A DNA stretch of 33,955 nucleotides from Microcaldota archaeon (GTDB lineage Archaea > Micrarchaeota > Micrarchaeia > Anstonellales > Anstonellaceae): positions 3,798 to 37,752 of the forward strand of contig JAOAJL010000009.1 in the NCBI GenBank assembly GCA_026414185.1, in the 5' to 3' direction. A model generated the notes under the pieces. It was given only the letters and a program-made list of their open reading frames with translations, did no database searches and was not told where the DNA came from. Below are positions 29,248 through 33,955 of this stretch, piece by piece. Made by a program: the position numbers and the translations under genes. Positions within the stretch are counted from its first letter, which is position 1. Each line of letters begins with the position of its first letter.

Positions 29248-30381
29248 ATGCCCCACTTTCCGCTGGTGAAGAACACCAAGAAGACAGACAGGATAATAGT
29301 GGTAGGCACGCAGGCGGAGATAGACTGCACAAAAGACTGGCTGAAAAGATGCAAAGCCCAAATTCAAGTAGAAGGCGTATGCACTTTCAGCGGCGGCAGG
29401 CAGCTTAGCAGGCAAGAAGGGGAATACGGGCTGAAAAAGAGGCTGGAAAAGGCAACCTCATCCTCGCTTATAATAAGCGACATAGGCGAGGGGCGCGACT
29501 ACAAAATAGAGCATATCGCGCAGGATGCAAAGGAGGTCTCCGACGCCAAGGTGGGTGTGCTGACGAGCAACCGCAGCTTCACCGGAGAGGCGATTGTGCG
29601 CAACCTATTTGTAGAGCAGCGCGGCTTTGACCCCGCCATCCTTGAAAAGATGGACTACATATTCAACTACCACACGGGAGATGGCAGGGTTTTCTGGAAG
29701 CTCATTGAGCTTCATGAAAACACGCTCAATATGGACAAGGGCAAGTCAATCCTCGTGGTTGAGGACAGGCCAGAGTACTACACCAATTTCCTGATTGACC
29801 TTGACAGAATAATAGAGAAGCGCAGCCGCATTCTTGTTGCCCGCACCTATGAGCAGGCAAAAAGCCTGATTTCCCGCCTTAAAAACAGGCTGCTTGGAGC
29901 CATCGTGGATGTCCATTTCCCGAAGAAGAGCAAGGTTGAGTCCGACTCGCACTGGGAGATTTACTACATGATAAAGGGGCAGGATTCAAAGGTGCCAATA
30001 ATCTTCCAGTCAGCGGATGCGAAAATAATAAGGTCGCTCAAAAGCGACAAGCGCGCCTTTTCCCTCTGGAAAGAAGACCCCTCATTTTTCTCCAACCTGG
30101 CGGCGACCATCAACGATTATTTCGGCTTTGGCGACTTTGTCTTTGTCAATCCGGCAGATTTCCAGCAGGTCCGCCGAGCCTCAAGCCTCACGCAACTTGT
30201 GGAGGGCATAACGAAAGTAGAAGACGTTTCAATCCTGTATCATGCTTCCAACAACCACTTCTCCAACTGGCTCCATCTGCATGGCTACTCAGAGGCGGCG
30301 TCAAAAATAAAGCCAATCTCCTCTCCTGACGCAGACTTTGTGCGGGCTGAGCTTCTGCGCATACTCAAGCCCTACCTCTGA
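29248..30381 (+). CDS. Double receiver-like signalling protein paired with the PEP-synthase-like gene
   Basis: The 377-residue product has two receiver-like folds. The first (about 14-140: RIIVVGTQAEI ... LIISDIG with D78) is poorly conserved. The second (about 166-300: SILVVEDRPEYY with E172/D173, GAIVDVHFP with D221, then VPIIFQSADAK) retains the acidic pocket and the acceptor Asp. The C-terminal part (about 310-377) has a conserved-looking NHFSNWLHLHGYSEAA. There is no DNA-binding motif. ATG 29248 follows GAGGGATGA; a TTG at 29197 is unlikely. Known: receiver proteins with this HFS-W-L ending occur beside PPDK-like genes in some bacteria, so the pair may be laterally acquired. The 3' end overlaps the convergent Maf gene by 17 nt. 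Confidence 0.75.
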   Translation: MPHFPLVKNTKKTDRIIVVGTQAEIDCTKDWLKRCKAQIQVEGVCTFSGGRQLSRQEGEYGLKKRLEKATSSSLIISDIGEGRDYKIEHIAQDAKEVSDAKVGVLTSNRSFTGEAIVRNLFVEQRGFDPAILEKMDYIFNYHTGDGRVFWKLIELHENTLNMDKGKSILVVEDRPEYYTNFLIDLDRIIEKRSRILVARTYEQAKSLISRLKNRLLGAIVDVHFPKKSKVESDSHWEIYYMIKGQDSKVPIIFQSADAKIIRSLKSDKRAFSLWKEDPSFFSNLAATINDYFGFGDFVFVNPADFQQVRRASSLTQLVEGITKVEDVSILYHASNNHFSNWLHLHGYSEAASKIKPISSPDADFVRAELLRILKPYL

Positions 30382-30919
30382 GCACTGCCCGCAGCCTCCT
30401 GAGCGGCAAGCCAATCACGGTTTCCCTCTCTCCCCTCACTGAAGCAACCAGTGCCGCCCCCTTCCCAGAGATGTCATAGCATCCTGCCCTTCCCTTCCAC
30501 TCTCCGCTTCTAAGATAGGCTAAAAGCTCCCCGTCAGAAAAATTTCGCATCCGCACCTTTGCCCTTTCGCCATACTTGACGCGCCTGCCATCCGGGAAAA
30601 GCACGCAGACGCCCGTTAGGACACAGTGCGTCTTGCCCCGCAGAAAAGACAGAACCCGCCTTGCCGCCCTCTCATTATCCGTCTTGCGGAAATTCCTCTT
30701 TCCAAGATAGGCGATAGTGTCAGCCCCAACCACGATGCTTTTGCCGTCCGCTACTGCCAAGGCTTTCTTCTCAGCAAGGCGCACGCAGGCTTCGGCAAAG
30801 CTCTCCTTGGGCAGAACCCTCTCGCCAATCTCCGCAGGCTTAACCCGGAAGCTGCGCACCAGCCTTCTAAGCAGGCTCTTCCTTCTTGGAGAGGCAGAAG
30901 CAAGCACAAGCCCCATCAT
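30365..30919 (-). CDS. maf: Maf-family nucleoside triphosphate pyrophosphatase
   Basis: The 184-residue product shows the Maf start LVLASASPRRKSLL, then VVGADTIAYLGKRNFRKTDNERAARRVLSFLRGKTHCVLTGV (the catalytic Asp and the Lys/Thr region), and the C-terminal AGCYDISGKGAALVASVRGERETVIGLPL. Maf enzymes hydrolyse non-canonical or modified NTPs to NMP plus pyrophosphate. The typical Ala-Tyr-Gly is Cys-Tyr here (GCYDISG), a small variation. A TATA-like stretch 26 nt upstream of ATG 30919 predicts a leaderless start; ATG 30916 is equally possible in frame. The 3' end overlaps the receiver-like gene. Confidence 0.92.
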   Translation of the reverse strand: MMGLVLASASPRRKSLLRRLVRSFRVKPAEIGERVLPKESFAEACVRLAEKKALAVADGKSIVVGADTIAYLGKRNFRKTDNERAARRVLSFLRGKTHCVLTGVCVLFPDGRRVKYGERAKVRMRNFSDGELLAYLRSGEWKGRAGCYDISGKGAALVASVRGERETVIGLPLRRLRAVLRGRA

Positions 30920-30937
30920 TTGCCCTTCCTTTGCAAA

Positions 30938-30950
30938 GCTTTAAAAAAAC
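30938..30950. promoter_or_regulatory. Bidirectional TATA-like region between maf and the 24-aa ORF
   Basis: GCTTTAAAAAAAC reads as GTTTTTTTAAAGC on the minus strand, centred about 26 nt from the maf start. On the plus strand it lies about 38 nt from the microprotein ATG 30982, leaving room for a leader of about 13 nt with its GGTGG site. Confidence 0.5.
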
Positions 30951-30981
30951 AACCAGTAATAATCCCGAAGCGGTGGCATTG

Positions 30982-31056
30982 ATGAAGGCAAAGGACCTGT
31001 TTTTTGCGCCTCTGCGGCTGTCCAGCCTCATCATCCTTATTCTTATTATTGGCTGA
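30982..31056 (+). CDS. 24-residue single-helix membrane microprotein
   Basis: The ORF starts MKAKDLFFAPLRLSS and continues with a run of Leu/Ile residues ending IIG before TGA. It has two N-terminal lysines, then one hydrophobic segment long enough to span a membrane. GGTGG (30972-30976) followed by exactly 5 nt before ATG matches this genome's internal-gene pattern, and a plausible promoter lies upstream. No family is recognisable at this size. It could insert in the membrane as a regulator of a transporter or act as a toxin-like peptide; nothing in the sequence tells which. Confidence 0.5.
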   Translation: MKAKDLFFAPLRLSSLIILILIIG

Positions 31057-31128
31057 ATGCCATCCGCCTGTGTGATTGGCAACTTGCACGGGCGCCGGAA
31101 AAAAGAAAAAATATTGTGAGGTGTGAAT

Positions 31129-31413
31129 ATGGAGTATAAAAGAAGAGATGTTGTAAAAAATGGGACTGATAGAAAAAAGAGAGAAATGCCGGTCAAGACT
31201 TTCTTTGACCTGTACTACCCGAAAGACAAGATACCGACTGCCAAGGTGCCGGTTTCAAACGCAGAAGGCAAAACAAACAGCAGCCGTCCCGACGTGGGGG
31301 CATTTGACTGCCACGGCTTTCCGCTTCCAAAAAAGGAAAAGGAATCCCAAAAGAAACCCTCTGAGATTGCGTTTGACTGCCACGGCTTCCCCTTGCCTCT
31401 CACAGACAGGTGA
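31129..31413 (+). CDS. 94-residue protein with a duplicated AFDCHGFPLP motif
   Basis: The N-terminal half (1-40) is basic and includes MPVKTFFDLYYPKDKIP. The C-terminal half carries the decapeptide AFDCHGFPLP twice, at 58-67 and 81-90, separated by a Lys/Ser-rich spacer. Five of the ten codons differ silently between the copies (all of the four FPLP codons among them), so the peptide rather than the DNA is being conserved. Each copy has one Cys and one His. No signal peptide or membrane helix is present. GGTGT sits just before ATG 31129. I do not know the family. Possibilities are a metal-binding motif, a docking tag recognised by a partner, or a multi-core peptide precursor. Confidence 0.75.
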   Translation: MEYKRRDVVKNGTDRKKREMPVKTFFDLYYPKDKIPTAKVPVSNAEGKTNSSRPDVGAFDCHGFPLPKKEKESQKKPSEIAFDCHGFPLPLTDR

Positions 31414-31467
31414 GTGAGCAAGCAAGCAGCCGCAAGCCTCTGCCCCCTTCCTTCATTTTTCCAATAC

Positions 31468-31480
31468 TTATTTAAATACT
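31468..31480 (+). promoter_or_regulatory. TATA-like box for the amidase gene
   Basis: TTATTTAAATACT lies about 55 nt before ATG 31529, giving a leader of about 30 nt that ends in the strong GAGGAGGGG ribosome binding site. Confidence 0.55.
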
Positions 31481-31528
31481 TCCTAACACTTCTTTATCCG
31501 CTTCTGAAGTAAGAAGAGGAGGGGAATT

Positions 31529-32461
31529 ATGTCAAAGAGCAGCTTGCCGCTTGTATTTTTGGATGCTGGCCACGGGGGCAAAGACCCGGGCGCAATTGGC
31601 AATGGCTACAAGGAAGCGAGCCTGAACCGAGCCATTGCAAAACGCCTTCTTGAGAAGCTGTGCGATGAAAAAAGGGTGCGAGCAATTCTCACCCATCAAG
31701 CCGCCGGCAAGGACATAAATGAAACCTGGGCTGCGCGCGACCGCGCCGCTTTCCTGCGCGACTACAACAGCAGCAAGGAGAAGATTGACTATGTGCTCTC
31801 AATACACCTCAATTCCTCAACCTCTCAGTCTGCCTCTGGCTTGGTAGTTTGCCACAACAGCCGCGAGAAGGAAGCCTGGATGATGTATAATACAATGACA
31901 GAGCTTGCCCGGAAAGAAGGCTTTAACATCGAAGGCAACCGCGTGGAGAAGATACAGGACAGACCAGACCTTGCCATCCTCCGCGCATCACTACTTAAAC
32001 TTTTTGAGAAAAACGGCTTGAAGATAGGCGACAAGAAAGAGTTTGAAGATTACTTCAAGAAAGCCACCGATAATTTCAAGGGCGGCATTGCTGACTCTCT
32101 GGACAAAGTTATTGCCGACCGCGTTTCCATTCTGATGGCTACCATACGCGATGAAAGAAGCGCAAACAAGCCCTCCGCCGCATCTGAAAAGAAGACGGAG
32201 TCTCTTGAAAAGGAGATGGAGTCTCTTCGCAAAAAGGAGTGCGCGATACTTACAGGGATTGAGCCCCTTGTCAAGCCATACGAAAAATATTCCGTTCTCT
32301 GCGTAGAAAATCCACAGGAAGGCAAGGACTTGCGGATTCCCGCGCTTCTGGTTGAAACCGGCTTTATCAGCAACAAGGAGGATGCAAACAGGATTGCCAA
32401 GTACCCAAAGAACTACGCTGTCTGGATGGGCGAGGGGTTATATAAAATATTGCAAATCTAA
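31529..32461 (+). CDS. Zinc N-acetylmuramoyl-L-alanine amidase (Amidase_3 family)
   Basis: The 310-residue product has the complete Amidase_3 set: LDAGHGGKDPGAIG (H15), the Zn-binding Glu in KEASLN (E29), SIHLNSS (H93) and the catalytic Glu in LLVETGFISN (E276). The family cleaves the bond between MurNAc and the peptide stem in bacterial peptidoglycan. Between H93 and E276 sits a long helical, charged insertion (about 105-255, with ESLEKEMESLRKKE), as in autoinhibited bacterial amidases. There is no signal peptide or wall-binding domain, so export is unexplained. Archaea lack murein, so it probably came from a bacterium or phage and may attack bacteria or serve another amide substrate. GAGGAGGGG precedes ATG 31529. 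Confidence 0.9.
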   Translation: MSKSSLPLVFLDAGHGGKDPGAIGNGYKEASLNRAIAKRLLEKLCDEKRVRAILTHQAAGKDINETWAARDRAAFLRDYNSSKEKIDYVLSIHLNSSTSQSASGLVVCHNSREKEAWMMYNTMTELARKEGFNIEGNRVEKIQDRPDLAILRASLLKLFEKNGLKIGDKKEFEDYFKKATDNFKGGIADSLDKVIADRVSILMATIRDERSANKPSAASEKKTESLEKEMESLRKKECAILTGIEPLVKPYEKYSVLCVENPQEGKDLRIPALLVETGFISNKEDANRIAKYPKNYAVWMGEGLYKILQI

Positions 32462-32535
32462 AATGGAGATAGTAAAGCTAATAATCAATTGGAAATAATA
32501 ATATTGATTTAGAAAATGAGAGGCGGTTGAAAAAA

Positions 32536-33489
32536 ATGAAACTCTCTTCCAAAAAAGCAGTTATCTGCGCAACCCAGCCTCTATTTGAAAAAAGCCTAAA
32601 GCAGAAGTTTTTTCTTATTCCCCTTGTTGAGCCACTGACATCAAAGGACCTTATCTCCAGATATTTTGACGAGAAAATCGCCCCATCTTGCGTTCTTGAG
32701 ATAAGAAAAGCCATTCAGGAGGAACTTGGCGAGAATGCTTTTGTGAAGTGGAAGTATCTTGGCATATCCGCACGCCTAAGCCCAAGCGAAGAAATTGAAA
32801 AATTGAAATCCATTATGCATTGTGTGAAGAAAAAGACTGAACAGAAGCTGGACTATGTCTCCAAGAGAATTCCTCTTATTTCAAAAAAAATAAAAAATCG
32901 GGACGAGAGGCTGCAGAACCTCAACAAACGCATCTCTGATCAGAATACGCCTGAGCCCACAAAAAGAAAAATAGCCTGGCAGATTTCAAAAAACAAAAAA
33001 ATTCACGAGCAGCACCTGTGGAACCTCAACAAATGCATTTCCGAGCAGAAGGAGCTTGAGCTCAAAAAAGAAAAGATAAGCCGGCTTCTTATTCGCGTGG
33101 AGAGCATCATCTCCTCTTTCCAAAAAGACAAAAATGAAGAAATAATAAAAAGCGCCACAGAGAACTTTCACAAGGAAGGGGAGCTTTTGGCTTTCATCCG
33201 CCTATCAGAAAGCAAGGACCTTCCTCCGAACAACATAAGGATTACCACAAACCTGGATTCAACGCGGGATATCACGCTGGAAGAAATCCGGGAGGCGCTT
33301 TCAGCTTCAGTTCAAAAAAGCGGCCACTCGGTTTCCTTCGCCTTTTTTCCATCTGAGCAGAAATCTCCATTTTTTGAGCTCCAGTCGTCACAACCAATAT
33401 TATTATTCGCTTCGCTTGACGGGATAGTTGATATAATGACGAATATCTCCTATGTCAAGAACATCAATTATGTTTTCCATTCCGAGTAA
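32536..33489 (+). CDS. 317-residue coiled-coil protein of unknown function
   Basis: Residues about 85-200 are a Lys/Glu-rich coiled coil with an internal repeat: ERLQNLNKRISDQ (about 124-136) and QHLWNLNKCISEQ (about 159-171), 35 residues or five heptads apart. The flanking parts look globular (N-terminal VICATQPLFEKSLKQKFFLI; C-terminal strands SFAFFPSE and PILLFASLDGIVDIM). It is richer in A+T and Lys/Ile than most genes here, which may indicate recent acquisition. ATG 32536 follows GGTTGA at 5 nt; TTG 32527 is an alternative. It follows the amidase by 74 nt on the same strand, with an AATCAAT/ATTGATT inverted repeat (32483-32509) in between. No family is recognised. Confidence 0.72.
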   Translation: MKLSSKKAVICATQPLFEKSLKQKFFLIPLVEPLTSKDLISRYFDEKIAPSCVLEIRKAIQEELGENAFVKWKYLGISARLSPSEEIEKLKSIMHCVKKKTEQKLDYVSKRIPLISKKIKNRDERLQNLNKRISDQNTPEPTKRKIAWQISKNKKIHEQHLWNLNKCISEQKELELKKEKISRLLIRVESIISSFQKDKNEEIIKSATENFHKEGELLAFIRLSESKDLPPNNIRITTNLDSTRDITLEEIREALSASVQKSGHSVSFAFFPSEQKSPFFELQSSQPILLFASLDGIVDIMTNISYVKNINYVFHSE

Positions 33490-33494
33490 ATTTC

Positions 33495-33520
33495 ACTTAA
33501 ATACCATAGCAGTATCCTAT
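33495..33520 (+). promoter_or_regulatory. Promoter-like element matching the dnaJ upstream region
   Basis: CTTAAATA (33496-33503) is followed by ATAGCAGTATCCTAT (33506-33520), identical to 16535-16549 behind CTTAAATA at dnaJ. No protein gene starts downstream on this strand within the window, so it may drive a non-coding RNA or be a relic. Confidence 0.4.
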
Positions 33521-33524
33521 TTTT

Positions 33525-33745
33525 TCCGGTAATCTCCCTTATCGGTAAACCGAACCATCGCTTTCCAGCCGCTTTCCCCTCTGCCGGTTTACTGCTACGA
33601 CGTTGATTGGCAAAAATGGAAGGCGGAAGCTGGCTTCCGCGGCAAAAGTGGGCAAAAGAATGGGATTTTTGCTCTTTACCGCCATTTTGGTATACTAAGA
33701 TGGGGTGCGGGGTTTGATGGTTTACTGAGACGGGGTTTTTTCTTC
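33525..33745 (+). ncRNA. Candidate structured small RNA in the hairpin-rich intergenic region
   Basis: The 232-nt gap between the coiled-coil gene and the convergent minus-strand gene has a promoter-like element at its left end. Two local hairpins follow: 33623-33640 (GCGGAAGC/GCTTCCGC) and 33652-33672 (GCAAAA/TTTTGC). A longer-range pairing AAAATGG (33613-33619) with CCATTTT (33682-33688) encloses them, and a GGGG-TTTTTT T-tract (33732-33741) could terminate. No ORF is supported. The end points are estimates and no known RNA family is recognised. Confidence 0.3.
33586..33734 (+). repeat. Short degenerate repeats GGTTTACTG..ACG
   Basis: GGTTTACTGCTACG (33586), GGTATACTAAGATGG (33689) and GGTTTACTGAGACGG (33719) are related; the last two are 30 bp apart and differ at four positions over 18 bp. 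An inverted version, CGGTAAACCG, lies at 33543-33552. They could be protein-binding sites or part of an RNA fold. Confidence 0.4.
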
Positions 33746-33955
33746 CTTTTTAACGGGCATCTTAATTGCAACATACAACTCAACAGTCTCTTTCGCATTT
33801 TCTAAAGTAACCTTAGAAACGTCGTAATTCTCAATATTGTCCTTCCCAAGCACGCCGCTGATAATACTGGAAAGCTCCTCTTTTGTTGGCGCAAAATAAA
33901 TAACCACGCCTTGATCTGCTGCATTGAGATCCGACGGGTATACTGTGACTTTGCC
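33722..33955 (-). CDS. C-terminal part of an unidentified protein, cut by the window edge
   Basis: The frame is open on the minus strand from the window end, giving 77 visible residues: GKVTVYPSDLNAADQGVVIY, then FAPTKEELSSIISGVLGKD, a strand region ETVELYVAIKMPV and the charged end KKEEKTPSQ. The alternation of strands and helices suggests a small alpha/beta domain. It is too incomplete for a family call. Its stop codon lies inside the T-rich stretch that ends the intergenic region, convergent with the coiled-coil gene. Confidence 0.6.
   Translation of the reverse strand, partial: GKVTVYPSDLNAADQGVVIYFAPTKEELSSIISGVLGKDNIENYDVSKVTLENAKETVELYVAIKMPVKKEEKTPSQ

Noticed and set aside
1-33955. 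CRISPR array, insertion sequence or integrated virus
   Set aside because: No regularly spaced repeats, transposase, integrase or att-like duplication is visible; the short repeats at 33586-33734 are too few and degenerate.

Overview
The window looks like the chromosome of a DPANN-type archaeon (Micrarchaeota or Diapherotrites would fit; this placement is inference, not shown by a marker tree). The archaeal signs are ribosomal proteins uL16/L10e, uL1, P0 and P1 of archaeal type, a class I lysyl-tRNA synthetase, archaeal class III (pilin) signal peptides, TATA boxes about 26 nt ahead of apparently leaderless start codons, and T-tract terminators. Genes are tightly packed, base composition is near 50% G+C by eye, and genes inside operons mostly use a GGTG-type Shine-Dalgarno with a 5-nt spacer. 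I see no tRNA, rRNA, CRISPR array, transposase or integrase.

Layout. (1) 1-680: the 3' end of dnaK, then a 14-codon Lys/Cys-rich micro-ORF with an excellent ribosome binding site. (2) 724-10707: a type IV pilus / archaellum-like assembly cluster. It holds six secreted or pilin-like proteins, a CBS-winged-helix protein, a TadA/ArlI-type ATPase and two TadC/ArlJ-type membrane proteins. Convergent to these lie another pilin and a KaiC-family protein whose Walker A and Walker B motifs are degenerate. (3) 10793-16462: a signalling operon with two single-domain response regulators, a KaiC-like protein without a P-loop, a bacterial-style membrane histidine kinase, and a 985-aa membrane protein with Cache, HAMP and three PAS domains but no kinase. 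Its position beside the pilus genes suggests it controls surface structures or motility. (4) 16520-20597: dnaJ, lysS, a SAM methyltransferase-like gene and a one-domain O6-alkylguanine transferase. (5) 20592-25677: ribosomal genes L10e, L1, P0 and P1, with a 751-aa winged-helix/coiled-coil protein between L10e and L1.

(6) 25710-30919: a CPD photolyase, a 62-aa orphan, and a divergent pair made of a PEP-synthase-like ATP-grasp protein without its phosphohistidine domain and a double-receiver-like protein. The pair shares an AT-rich promoter with a tandem operator-like repeat. A Maf-type nucleotide pyrophosphatase follows. (7) 30938-33955: an accessory-looking region with a 24-aa one-helix membrane micro-ORF, a 94-aa protein carrying the decapeptide AFDCHGFPLP twice, a zinc N-acetylmuramoyl-L-alanine amidase (unexpected in an archaeon), a coiled-coil orphan, a hairpin-rich intergenic stretch that may be a small RNA, and the 3' end of an unidentified minus-strand gene.

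The best candidates for undescribed biology are the pilus cluster with its degenerate KaiC and adjacent receiver/kinase/PAS operon, the PEP-synthase-like/receiver pair with its operator, and the amidase/decapeptide/microprotein block. All calls come from reading the sequence; no database search was run.
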